DNA from: Terriglobia bacterium
GTDB lineage: Bacteria > Acidobacteriota > Terriglobia > Terriglobales > Acidobacteriaceae
DNA: 64,000 nucleotides
Reading direction: 5' to 3'
NCBI GenBank assembly: GCA_020072815.1
Contig: JAIQGE010000022.1
Coordinates: forward strand, 1 to 64,000
Shown: piece after piece, positions 18,272-28,432 of the stretch
How the letters are laid out: each line of letters begins with the position of its first letter
Position numbering within the stretch: the first letter of the stretch is position 1
Notes under the pieces: model-generated
Databases searched by the model: none
Told to the model about the DNA's origin: nothing
Seen by the model: only the letters and a program-made list of their open reading frames with translations
Made by a program: the position numbers and the translations under genes

Positions 18272-18684
18272 TGGAGATGAAACGCCTAACTTGCAGACGT
18301 AACCAGAAGGGCTTCACGCTGATCGAAATGGTGATCGTGATGGCCATTATTGCGATTTTGCTGTCCGTGGCCGCGCCTATTTACAGCTTTCACCTGCGTC
18401 GCGCTAACGAAGCCGCCCTCAAAGAAGACCTCTTCAACATGCGTCAAGCCATTGACCAGTACTCGCAGGACAAGATGAAAGCTCCGCAGTCCTTGCAAGA
18501 CCTGGTGAGCTCCGGGTATCTGCGCGTTCTGCCCAAAGATCCGTTTACCAATTCCGATTCCACCTGGCAGACCGTCCAGGAAGACGTGTTAACCAGCATC
18601 GACCAGAAAGAGCCGGGGATCAGCGACGTCAAGAGCGGATCCAACCAGGTCAGCTCTGACGGCACGGCGTACAGTACCTGGTAA
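18271..18684 (+). CDS. Second pseudopilin (GspG-like)
   Basis: A 137-residue prepilin-type protein with RRNQKGFTLIEMVIVMAIIAILLSVAAPIY and the conserved Glu5. The body has SSGYLRVLPKDPFTNSD, as in GspG-like proteins. The ATG overlaps the TAA stop of the first pseudopilin by one base (TAATG), so translation is coupled; AAGGA lies six bases ahead. The two pseudopilins are clear paralogues and may be major and minor subunits. Confidence 0.87.
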   Translation: MEMKRLTCRRNQKGFTLIEMVIVMAIIAILLSVAAPIYSFHLRRANEAALKEDLFNMRQAIDQYSQDKMKAPQSLQDLVSSGYLRVLPKDPFTNSDSTWQTVQEDVLTSIDQKEPGISDVKSGSNQVSSDGTAYSTW

Positions 18685-18741
18685 GGGATGTTGCAAGATT
18701 GGTAATCCGGTGAATTGAAATTGGCAATTGTGAAGCCCCCC

Positions 18742-18762
18742 GGGTTCAATTACCCGATTACC
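18742..18762. repeat. GGGTTCAATT-CCCGATTACC dispersed repeat, copy 1
   Basis: A 21-base motif in the AT-rich gap before hutU. A variant with two extra T residues lies at 62839-62861 after the S9 peptidase gene. Both copies sit among other AATTG/CAATT words. Confidence 0.5.
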
Positions 18763-18828
18763 AAATTACTCATTTTCCAATCTTCCTCTGACGTCCGCAA
18801 AGCGGCGTAATCCTGCTACCATTCTCCT

Positions 18829-20511
<1,683 letters not shown>

Positions 20512-20685
20512 ATCCCGAGCGGAGTGAGGGATCCCTACAGCTACAAAGGATGCGAAGGCTACACCGGCTTCAAGCCGACAGAATTCTGAACACTTTGTGG
20601 CACGACTGAAGCATGCCTTGATACTTGCAGAGGCTGAAGCCTACGCCAGACTAGTTTTCAAAAAGTGCCATAGGGCCGCCAATAT
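20512..20685. other. Gap between hutU and hutI
   Basis: 174 bases holding low-complexity intergenic words (GGAGTGAGGGATCCCT, TGAAGCCTACGCC) that resemble short dispersed elements. It breaks the hut pair more than is usual for a tight operon, so hutI may have its own promoter; none is clear. Confidence 0.4.
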
Positions 20686-21987
20686 TTGAAGGTCAAAGCC
20701 ACATCTCCTTATCTCCTGCTGGCCAACATCGGCCAGCTGATTACCCTGCGTGGAGGGGTCACGCCGCGCCGCGGCCCCGCGCTCAAGGAAATCGGCCTAA
20801 TAGAAGACGCCGCCGTGCTCTGCGGCGGCGGAAAGATCATCGCCGCCGGTCGCCGGCGTGATCTGCTGCGCGATCCCTGGATAAAGAAGAACCGGAAAAA
20901 CCGGCGCAAGCTGCACGAGCTTGACTGCCAGGGCGGCGTTGTTTTGCCGGGCCTGGTTGATTGCCATACGCATCCGGCTTTTGTTGCACCTAGACTCGTA
21001 GATTTTGACAAGCGCATCAGCGGGGCATCGTATGAAGAAATCGCGGCGGCTGGGGGTGGCATCCGGTCAAGTGTTGCAGCGGTGCGCGGGGCTTCGCGTA
21101 AAGAGCTGGCTGCAAACGTACTCAGCGGACTGCAGGCGTTGCTGGAACATGGCACGTCCACGGTGGAAGCCAAGTCTGGCTATGGATTGAGCACGGAAGC
21201 TGAGATCAAGTCGCTGGAAGCCATTGGCCACGCGGCGCGGCGCTGGCCGGGGACGGTGCAGCCTACGCTGCTGGCGGCGCACGTGGTCCCGCCGGAGTTC
21301 GCCGGCAGGCCGGACCAATACGTAGAAAAAGTCTGCGACGAGATCATTCCCTTGGTCGCGCGCAGAAAGCTGGCGAAATACGTGGACGTGTTTTGCGAGC
21401 GCGGCGCGTTCACCGTGGAGCAATCCGAGAAAATCCTAGCGGCGGCGCGGCGCAGCGGGCTGAATACACGCGCGCACGTGGGCCAGTTTACGCCTTCACG
21501 GTTAAGTGGATTGCTCGTGCACATGCCGGCGTCGCTGGACCACATGGACTGCGTTGTCGCAGAAGATATTCCCGCTCTTGCTGGCACCGACACCGTGGCC
21601 GTCCTGCTGCCCGGCGCGAACTATTTTCTCGGACACAAGGAATTTCCGGACGCGCGGCGGTTGATTGACGCCAGCGTTCCCATAGCTCTGGCCACCGACT
21701 ACAATCCGGGGACATCGCCCACGCCCAGCCTGCCGTTCGTCATGTCGCTGGCCTGCACGCACATGAAGATGTCGGCGGAAGAAGCCATCTCGGCGACGAC
21801 CATCAACGCGGCGTGCGCAATGCGGTTGCAAAGCCGCAAGGGAAGCATTGAGCCCGGCAAAGACGCTGACTTGGCGATCTTCGGAGCGGGAATTAAGGAC
21901 TACAGGGAAATCGCTTATTGGTTTGCCTGGAACCGCTGTGTTGAAATGGTGGTTGCGGGAGAACGGCAAAATTTTGCCGCGGATTGA
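20686..21987 (+). CDS. hutI: Imidazolonepropionase
   Basis: A 433-residue amidohydrolase-fold enzyme that opens imidazolonepropionate to formiminoglutamate, the step after urocanase. The metal HxH is in LPGLVDCHTHPAF; KSGYGLSTEAEIKSLEAI is the substrate block; LAAHVVPPEF, RAHVGQF and ATDYNPGTSPTPSLPFVM supply further metal and active-site residues. The start is a TTG at 20686 with no clear Shine-Dalgarno. The final residues (NFAAD) and the stop codon are contributed by a CCGCGGATT intergenic repeat that runs on past the gene. Confidence 0.95.
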   Translation: MKVKATSPYLLLANIGQLITLRGGVTPRRGPALKEIGLIEDAAVLCGGGKIIAAGRRRDLLRDPWIKKNRKNRRKLHELDCQGGVVLPGLVDCHTHPAFVAPRLVDFDKRISGASYEEIAAAGGGIRSSVAAVRGASRKELAANVLSGLQALLEHGTSTVEAKSGYGLSTEAEIKSLEAIGHAARRWPGTVQPTLLAAHVVPPEFAGRPDQYVEKVCDEIIPLVARRKLAKYVDVFCERGAFTVEQSEKILAAARRSGLNTRAHVGQFTPSRLSGLLVHMPASLDHMDCVVAEDIPALAGTDTVAVLLPGANYFLGHKEFPDARRLIDASVPIALATDYNPGTSPTPSLPFVMSLACTHMKMSAEEAISATTINAACAMRLQSRKGSIEPGKDADLAIFGAGIKDYREIAYWFAWNRCVEMVVAGERQNFAAD

Positions 21988-22005
21988 CGCGGATGTGCGC
22001 GGATC
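21977..22005. repeat. CCGCGGATT-CGCGGAT intergenic repeat, copy 2
   Basis: The element (CCGCGGATTGACGCGGATG then CGCGGATC) overlaps the 3' end of hutI, supplying its last codons and TGA stop, and extends into the gap before the CapA-like gene. Confidence 0.7.
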
Positions 22006-22043
22006 AGAAGGTCAGTTAGGAATCAACACAAGTAATTTTGGGT

Positions 22044-23462
22044 ATGGCAAAGTTGCAGGCAAAACTCGGGTCTTTGTGTCTGCGGACGGCATCTGCCTTC
22101 GTCGCGCTTAGCCTTTGTGCGGTTGCCGGTCAGCCAAGCAGCGCTGAGATAGGCGCTGCACAACAAACTCAAAGCCCGCAGCAATCGCAAGCCGGTGCCG
22201 CGCCATCACCCATGCCGCCGGCAGAATCTTCACCAGCTCCGCAAGCGTCTTCTGCCGCGCAATCCACTCCCCCACCTTCGTCTTCGCCAACGCCGGAAGC
22301 CGGCTATGCGCCGCAAGAGTCACCCACCGCGTCTCCAGCTCCCACGCCTGTGCCGCTGCCCGCACGCTCTGGGCCGAGCCCGCTGCTTCCACCATTGAAT
22401 GACCGCGAGATTGTGGTGACGGCCGTCGGCGATGTGATGCTGGGTACCACCTTCCCTGACGCAACCGGCGGCCTGCTGCCGCCCAACGATGCGGCTGATT
22501 TGCTCCAGGAAGTTACGCCACTCCTGAAACGGGGTGACATTGTCTTTGGCAATCTGGAAGGGCCGCTCACCGAGGGCGGCACCTCCCTTAAGTGCAGAGG
22601 CAAGGCGCTGGGCAATTGTTACGCGTTCCGTGTTCCGCCGCGCTATGCCGCGCACCTGAAAGCTGCGGGTTTCACCGCGATGGGCCTGGCCAACAATCAC
22701 GCCATGGATTTTGGCCAGGAGGGCCGAACCAGTTCGCGCACAGCGCTGGACGCGCAGGGAATCGCACACAGCGGCGAGATTGGCGACATCGCCCACTTAA
22801 CGGTGAAGGGCAGGAAGATCGCGATCATCGCATTCGCAACCTATCCCGGCGCATACAACCTTCTCGATCTTGACGACGCTCTGGCGGCAGTCCGGCAGGC
22901 GCGTGCGGAGGCCGACCTGGTGATCGTCTCTTTTCACGGTGGCGGGGAAGGCTCGGCGCGACAACACGTGCTGGCCGGCGACGAAAAATTTCTGGGCGAA
23001 GACCGCGGCGACCTTCGTCGCTTTGCCCACGCCGCGATTGACGCCGGCGCGGGACTGGTGGTCGGAAGCGGCCCGCATGTGGTTCGCGCCATGGAAATCT
23101 ATCAGGGCAAGCTGATCGCCTATTCGCTGGGCAACTTCGCGACGTATGGGCCGTTCAACTTGAACGGCGAGAATGGGCTGTCGCTGATCCTGGAAGCCCA
23201 TCTGGCGCCAGATGGTTCATTCCTGAGCGGCCAGATCTATCCCGTTCGGCAGCCCAAGCCCGGCGGGCCAAAGCTTGATCCGGCGATGAGCATCGTGCCG
23301 GTGCTGCGCAGCTTATCGCGCGCGGATTTTCCCAAAAGCGCGGTGGCCGTGGGTCCCCGGGGCGAACTGTGGCGTCCCGGTGCGGAGGTCCCCGAATGCA
23401 GCAACGCGCCGGACCAGCTTGAACAACTGTTTCACGCACGGGCCTGTGGTATCTTCCCCTAG
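22044..23462 (+). CDS. CapA-like protein (poly-gamma-glutamate type metallophosphatase fold)
   Basis: A 472-residue exported protein. A hydrophobic stretch (SAFVALSLCAVAG) acts as signal or anchor, then a long Pro/Ser/Ala/Gln-rich linker (about 30-110). The PGA_cap domain begins EIVVTAVGDVMLGTTF and has DIVFGNLEGPLT, GLANNHAMDFG, LVIVSFHGGGEG, and VVGSGPHVVRAMEIYQGKLIAYSLGNF, all blocks of CapA/PgsA proteins. These are metallophosphoesterase-like, and their reaction in capsule handling is poorly known. The ATG at 22044 is chosen over an in-frame TTG at 22038. No other capsule gene is near. Confidence 0.88.
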   Translation: MAKLQAKLGSLCLRTASAFVALSLCAVAGQPSSAEIGAAQQTQSPQQSQAGAAPSPMPPAESSPAPQASSAAQSTPPPSSSPTPEAGYAPQESPTASPAPTPVPLPARSGPSPLLPPLNDREIVVTAVGDVMLGTTFPDATGGLLPPNDAADLLQEVTPLLKRGDIVFGNLEGPLTEGGTSLKCRGKALGNCYAFRVPPRYAAHLKAAGFTAMGLANNHAMDFGQEGRTSSRTALDAQGIAHSGEIGDIAHLTVKGRKIAIIAFATYPGAYNLLDLDDALAAVRQARAEADLVIVSFHGGGEGSARQHVLAGDEKFLGEDRGDLRRFAHAAIDAGAGLVVGSGPHVVRAMEIYQGKLIAYSLGNFATYGPFNLNGENGLSLILEAHLAPDGSFLSGQIYPVRQPKPGGPKLDPAMSIVPVLRSLSRADFPKSAVAVGPRGELWRPGAEVPECSNAPDQLEQLFHARACGIFP

Positions 23463-23532
23463 CGGAATTCGCAACAAATTTGCAAAGGAACCCGGCTCAC
23501 GCGGCTGTAGCGCAGTGAGTCCAAGAGAGTAC

Positions 23533-26211
23533 ATGCCTTCAAAAAAGCTCTTCATTCTCTTACTTCTCTTGCCGGCGCTGGCCGCTGCGCAACGGCTGCC
23601 CCAGGGGATTGCTCCGCAACACTACAGCCTGACATTCACCCCGGACCTGGCCCAGGCCACCTTTAGCGGCGACGCCACCATCCTGGTCCAGGTGCAGAAG
23701 CCAGGGGCCTCCATCACGCTGAACGCTGCGGAACTGGAGTTTCAGGAAGCCTCGGTCACGCAAGGGGAGAAGACGCAGCCGGCCCAGGCCAGCTTGGCTC
23801 CGGCGAAAGAACAAGTTACTTTGGCCGTAGCCACGCCGCTGGAGATCGGGCCGGCCAGCATCCACATCAAGTTCACGGGTATTCTCAATGACAAGCTGCG
23901 CGGCCTCTACCTGGCGCGCACGCCACGCCGCAGATACGCGGTCACGCAATTTGAGCCGACCGATGCCCGCCGCGCGTTTCCCGCTTTTGATGAACCGCAG
24001 TTGAAAGCCACGTTTGACATCACGCTGATTGTGGACAAGGGCGATACCGCGATTTCCAACGGGCACATAGTTTCGGACGATCCCGGCCCGGGCGAAGGCC
24101 AACATACGCTCAAGTTTTCCACCACTCGAAAGATGTCCACCTATCTGGTGGCGATGGCGGTGGGCGACTTTGAATGCAACGAAGGCGCCTCTGACAATAT
24201 CCCAATTCGCGTGTGCGGCACGCCCGACAAGAAGCCGCTGGGAATTGCCGCGCTACGCTATGCCAAAGAAATTCTGAAATATTACAACCAGTACTATTCC
24301 ACGCCGTATCCCTTCGGCAAGCTGGACATTGTGGGCGCGCCTGATTTTGAAGCCGGAGCGATGGAAAACACCGCGGCAATTTTCTATCGTGAAACCGATC
24401 TGTTTATTGACGGCCAGAATTCCTCCGTGCTTTCGCATCAAAACGTTTTTGAAGTTCTGGCGCACGAGATGGCGCACCAGTGGTTCGGCGACCTGGTGAC
24501 CATGAAGTGGTGGGACAACATCTGGCTCAACGAAGGTTTTGCCACCTGGATGGAGCTGAAGCCTTCGCAGGCGCTGCATCCGGAATGGAACGCCAACTTG
24601 GGCGCGGTCACGGCCACCAACCGGGCGCTCAATCTTGATGCTCTGGAAAACACCCATCCTATCCGGGCCAAAGCGGAAACGCCGGACGAGATTAACCAGT
24701 TGTTCGATCCCATCTCTTATGAAAAAGGCGGCGCCGTCCTGCGCATGGTGGAGCGGTATGTTTCGCCGGAGGTGTTTCGCCGGGGCGTAAACGCGTACCT
24801 GCGCAAATTCGCCTACAGCAACGCGACGGCGGAAGATTTCTGGCAGTCCGTGGCGGAAGCTTCCGGGCGCCCGGTGGACAAGATCATGCCATCGTTTGTG
24901 GAACAGGCCGGAGCGCCGCTGATTACCGTGAAGCTCTCCTGCACCACGCCGCCGCCGGAGCCCAAGGTGCGGCGCAGCAAGAAGTCGCGCAGGCGGGTGA
25001 TCAAGCCGGCCGAACCCAAGACGGAAATTGTCATCGAACAGGAGCGGAACTGGGCTGATCCATCAGCGGGCAAGAGCAACACAGTGTGGCTGGTCCCGAT
25101 TTGCATAAAGACCGGCGCCGCCAAGCCATTCTGCCAAGTGGTGAGCCAGAAGAAGCAGATTGTCCCGGCCACCGGCTGCTCTCCCTGGGCCTTTGTGAAT
25201 GCCGGCGCCACCGGCTACTACCGGACGGAATACAGCGCTGCCGCCATGCAGCAACTTCTGGCGGTGGCCGCCAGCGAACTCACCCCCGCCGAACGCGTTT
25301 CCTTGTTGAGCGACGTGACCGCCATGGTTGGCTCCCGTCCGGACAGCATGGCCCATTATCTGGACCTGGTAACCACTATGAGTGCGGACACGGTGTCTTC
25401 TGAAGCGGAAATCTACGCGCCCATGCTCGATCGCATCCACAGCTATCTGCTTACCGATGCCGACAAGCCGGCGTATCTGGCCTGGGTGCGTTCCACCTTC
25501 GGCCCCGTCCTGGCCAAGCTTGGCTGGACGCCGGTTGCCGGTGAGAGCGACGACCGGCGCACTTTGCGGTCAGGGATCATCAGGATACTAGGCGAACATG
25601 GCGAAGATCCTGAAGTGATTCGCCGCGCCACCGAGCTTGCCCGCCAATATCTGAAGAACCCGCGGGCCGTCGATCCCAGCATGGCAGAGGACGTCCTGGT
25701 GGTGGCGGCAGTCAACGGAGACGCTGATCTTTTCCAGCAGCTCGATGCGCTGCAGCGTGATCCCTCTACAACCCCGGAGCAGCGCGCCAACGTCGACCGA
25801 GCGTTAGGCAGGTTTTCCGATGCAGGCATCGTGCAGAAACGGCTGGAGACCATCGTGAAGGATGCGCGTAACCAGGATGCCGCGGGATTCATCGCCAGCG
25901 TACTGACCCATGTTCCTGTGCAGAAAACAGCCTGGGAATGGATCAAACAGCACTGGCCGGAAATCGAGCCCAAGCTGACTTCGGGCAGCGGGAGCGCCAT
26001 TGTTGGAGCGACGCGCACCTTTTGTGAAGTCCCCCTGCGCGAGGATGCCCGGCAATTCTTTACCGCGCACCCGGTCCAGGCGTCAGAACGCGCGTTTTCC
26101 CAGTCGCAAGAAATCAGCAACGGGTGCATCAAGACTCGCGGCAAGCTCCAGGCTGACGTGGCCGGCTGGCTGCAACAGCGCGGCGCAGACGGCAAAGCAG
26201 GGAACCGCTAA
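23533..26211 (+). CDS. Secreted M1 family aminopeptidase
   Basis: An 892-residue zinc aminopeptidase with a signal peptide (MPSKKLFILLLLLPALAAA). The exopeptidase motif GAMENTA and the zinc motif HEMAHQWFGDLVTMKWWDN with the downstream Glu in LNEGFATWME are intact, so it should remove N-terminal residues from peptides outside the cytoplasm. A basic insert (RRSKKSRRR, about residue 480) sits in the beta domain and an ERAP1-type helical C-terminal domain follows. The ATG at 23533 gives a clean signal peptide; the open frame back to 23380 overlaps the CapA-like gene. Confidence 0.94.
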   Translation: MPSKKLFILLLLLPALAAAQRLPQGIAPQHYSLTFTPDLAQATFSGDATILVQVQKPGASITLNAAELEFQEASVTQGEKTQPAQASLAPAKEQVTLAVATPLEIGPASIHIKFTGILNDKLRGLYLARTPRRRYAVTQFEPTDARRAFPAFDEPQLKATFDITLIVDKGDTAISNGHIVSDDPGPGEGQHTLKFSTTRKMSTYLVAMAVGDFECNEGASDNIPIRVCGTPDKKPLGIAALRYAKEILKYYNQYYSTPYPFGKLDIVGAPDFEAGAMENTAAIFYRETDLFIDGQNSSVLSHQNVFEVLAHEMAHQWFGDLVTMKWWDNIWLNEGFATWMELKPSQALHPEWNANLGAVTATNRALNLDALENTHPIRAKAETPDEINQLFDPISYEKGGAVLRMVERYVSPEVFRRGVNAYLRKFAYSNATAEDFWQSVAEASGRPVDKIMPSFVEQAGAPLITVKLSCTTPPPEPKVRRSKKSRRRVIKPAEPKTEIVIEQERNWADPSAGKSNTVWLVPICIKTGAAKPFCQVVSQKKQIVPATGCSPWAFVNAGATGYYRTEYSAAAMQQLLAVAASELTPAERVSLLSDVTAMVGSRPDSMAHYLDLVTTMSADTVSSEAEIYAPMLDRIHSYLLTDADKPAYLAWVRSTFGPVLAKLGWTPVAGESDDRRTLRSGIIRILGEHGEDPEVIRRATELARQYLKNPRAVDPSMAEDVLVVAAVNGDADLFQQLDALQRDPSTTPEQRANVDRALGRFSDAGIVQKRLETIVKDARNQDAAGFIASVLTHVPVQKTAWEWIKQHWPEIEPKLTSGSGSAIVGATRTFCEVPLREDARQFFTAHPVQASERAFSQSQEISNGCIKTRGKLQADVAGWLQQRGADGKAGNR

Positions 26212-26651
26212 CGGCCAGGCGTTTCGTAGGTTATGGTTGCCGGCCCTGACCGCTCGGCGCGCTGACGCACCAGGGAAGCGCTGCACCGCGGGCATCGAAT
26301 CGCAAGTTGGTTGGGCCCGGTCCATGCCAGTGCCACCCCGGCGTTCATCGCGTCCTGCTCCACCTCAAAGACCTCGCCTTCCGACGCCCGGCCGGAAAAA
26401 AATCCGTAACGCTCCGGCTGCGCGGCTGGACGGACGTTCACGTGCGTGAAAAAAGCCGCTTCTTCGCCGCAACGGCGCTCCATTACCGTCGCCGTCCATT
26501 GCTGGTCTGGGCTGATGGACGAAGAAACCACGCGATCTGAGCATCGCGGCCGGGCGTGAAAATACACCACGCTCAACGCGATCACCGCCACCAGCATGCC
26601 CGCAGCAAAGCCCAGGCCAAAGCGCCACATTGTGCGGGCAAAAGGGTCCAT
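26208..26651 (-). CDS. Small membrane-anchored protein, unknown function
   Basis: A 147-residue protein with one N-terminal hydrophobic segment (FGLGFAAGMLVAVIALSVVYF, about 9-29) and a soluble domain outside the membrane. The soluble part has paired Cys residues (PRCSDRV, ERRCGEE, and IRCPRCSA with CPRC) and the phrase SPDQQWTATVMER. The ATG at 26651 begins four bases after the engB stop, so the two are likely co-transcribed. Its 3' end overlaps the convergent M1 gene by four bases. No family is recognised. Confidence 0.7.
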   Translation of the reverse strand: MDPFARTMWRFGLGFAAGMLVAVIALSVVYFHARPRCSDRVVSSSISPDQQWTATVMERRCGEEAAFFTHVNVRPAAQPERYGFFSGRASEGEVFEVEQDAMNAGVALAWTGPNQLAIRCPRCSASLVRQRAERSGPATITYETPGR

Positions 26652-26655
26652 TCGT

Positions 26656-27279
26656 TTATTCGGCCGCCTGCGCGTGGGCCGCGTGTTCAGCCACGCGCGC
26701 ACGAATCGCGCGCCAGAGCTCTGTGCGTCCCGCGCCGGTTTTAGAGGAGTAAGGCAGAATCTCACTGATGCCGTGGTCGCGCGCCAGCGTGCCCAGCGCG
26801 TTCCGTAGCTTGTTGGCGGAGAGCTTGTCCGCTTTGGTGCCGACTACCAGAAACTCGCGCTGCGTGTGCTGCAGGTAGCTGATGAGCTTGTGGTCGGGCG
26901 CCTGCGCCGGAATGTTGGCGTCAATCAGCACCACACAAAGCCGCAGCGTCTTGCGGTCCTGCAGGTAGGGCTCAATGAACTTGGGCCATTCGGCGGAGAT
27001 TTCGCGGGAAATCTTGGCGTAACCGTATCCCGGCAGGTCCACCAGCAGCATTTCCGGATGAGGCTGGCCGGGATTGGAATAAATCCCGATGAAGTTGATG
27101 GTGCGCGTGCGGCCCGGCGTGGAACTCACATGCGCCACCTTCTCCCCCAGCAGGGAATTGATCAGGCTGGACTTGCCCACGTTCGACCGGCCCAGGAAAG
27201 CGAATTCCGGGGGACCTTCCGGTGGGAAGGCGTGGGGATCGGTGGTGGCGAAGAGAAACTTGGCGATGGAGGCCTTCAT
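26656..27279 (-). CDS. engB: Ribosome biogenesis GTPase EngB (YsxC/YihA)
   Basis: A 207-residue GTPase needed for large ribosomal subunit assembly. G1 is GRSNVGKSS, G2 the Thr in STPGRTRTINF, G3 DLPGYGYA, G4 GTKADKL, and G5 SSKTG. The family N-terminus (KASIAKFLFATTDPHAFP) supports the ATG at 27279 rather than the in-frame start at 27336. It is followed directly by the small membrane-anchored gene. Confidence 0.96.
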   Translation of the reverse strand: MKASIAKFLFATTDPHAFPPEGPPEFAFLGRSNVGKSSLINSLLGEKVAHVSSTPGRTRTINFIGIYSNPGQPHPEMLLVDLPGYGYAKISREISAEWPKFIEPYLQDRKTLRLCVVLIDANIPAQAPDHKLISYLQHTQREFLVVGTKADKLSANKLRNALGTLARDHGISEILPYSSKTGAGRTELWRAIRARVAEHAAHAQAAE

Positions 27280-27405
27280 GCGGTAACCACCAGTGTAGCG
27301 GAAAAGCAGTAACAGGTTCCCGTGCGGGCTGGCCAATGCGGTAGGCGTCCGCCCATTCGCTTACGGTGAGATCAAGGGTCCGGGGTCCAGCCGCGCGCCC
27401 AGGCT

Positions 27406-27824
27406 TCAAGGTAGAGTGCCGTTCCCGCCGTTGCGGGAATGACCGTTTCCGTTTGCGGGGTTGGTGCTGAGTTCACTGCAAACGCGCCTGATTTCATCCG
27501 TCAGCAGCCGCCGGACCTCGGCTTCGTCTTGAGCAGCTCCACGTTGTCTTTGGCTTTGAGAAATTCGTCCACGCAGGACGCCCACGTGCGCCAGCCCAGA
27601 GGCGAGTAAAGCGAACTCAGATGGAAGCCGATGGTGCCGCCGTCGCCCTTTTGCGTGGCGCGCCATTCGCCTGCGGCCAGCATCTGCGTCTTGAAGCGCT
27701 CTTCGATCAACTTAAGGCAGCTCACGCATTGCAGCCGGGCGGTGAGCGGATCATTGTCGGTCCAGCGGATTCCGCCGGCTTCGCCCTTTTTGCCGCAGCG
27801 GTGGGCATGATGCAGGTTATCACT
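27406..27824 (-). pseudogene. Phage terminase large subunit remnant (GpA type)
   Basis: From about 27824 down to 27501 the minus strand reads a Cys-x2-Cys region and then ERFKTQMLAAGEWRAT, TIGFHLSSLYSPLGW and ASCVDEFLKAKDN, the block pattern that follows the nuclease metal site of GpA-type terminases (GEW, GFHLSxLYSP, W). The ATPase part, Walker motifs and nuclease acids are missing and the frame stops at 27501. A neighbouring frame (to 27406) continues with LLTDEIRRVCSELSTN, so a shift may have split the tail. This is a decayed piece of prophage, not a working gene. Confidence 0.7.
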
Positions 27825-28017
27825 TGCCGCCCTTTTTTGCCGGTTTGCCGGCGACCAGTTGCGGGTCAAGGCCCATGTCGCGCATCCGCTGGAGCGTGAC
27901 GGCCACATACTTCGGTTCAATGTCCATGCCATAGCAAAGGCGACCTGACGATTCACAAGCAACGTGTGTGGTTCCTGCCCCGGCGAACAGATCAGCAACC
28001 ATATCACCTGGTAGCAC
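27820..28017 (-). pseudogene. DNA methyltransferase C-terminal remnant
   Basis: A 65-residue frame reading GDMVADLFAGAGTTHVACESSGRLCYGMDIEPKYVAVTLQRM. It matches the end of beta-type DNA methylases, where DxFxGxGTT binds S-adenosylmethionine and the D/E-x-Y block follows. The catalytic (D/N/S)PP(Y/F) motif and target domain are absent and no upstream frame continues it. It stops as the terminase remnant begins, so the two were probably adjacent phage genes. Confidence 0.7.
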
Positions 28018-28423
28018 CCTTCTCTTTCCTGCTTGTTAAAGGTCTCTAATCTGCCGTGCGCGAATCAGGTATCTAGGCCGGGAAATTCCCCATGTCACCT
28101 GATGGTCACACGACCCTGAGAGGTCCACACTCACCGCGTCGCATCAGTTTTTCATGCTGGTGCTCAAAGCAGCTTCCAAGTTGGGCATCGTGTGCTAAGT
28201 AGGAAAACAGCATACGCCGGAGGAGCGCCCCCCAAGTTCCGCCGTTAATTGAAACAAATGTCAAAAAGCTGTCGACCAGGAGAAGCCACCATGCTTACTG
28301 CGCTTCCACGGCGTACATTGCTGCCGCCCGTGGTGTCCCCACAGCTGATGACAGACGCTCGGTTTCGCCCAGCGTGGAGAGCACCGTGAGCGGAAGAGCA
28401 GAGTCCGCCCGCAAGAAAGGACT
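28018..28423. other. Gap between phage remnants and membrane protein gene
   Basis: About 400 bases without a supported gene. It may include decayed upstream parts of the methylase, but no motif is readable. AAAGGA near 28415-28420 serves as ribosome site for the next gene. Confidence 0.35.
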
Positions 28424-28432
28424 TTGACGGTC

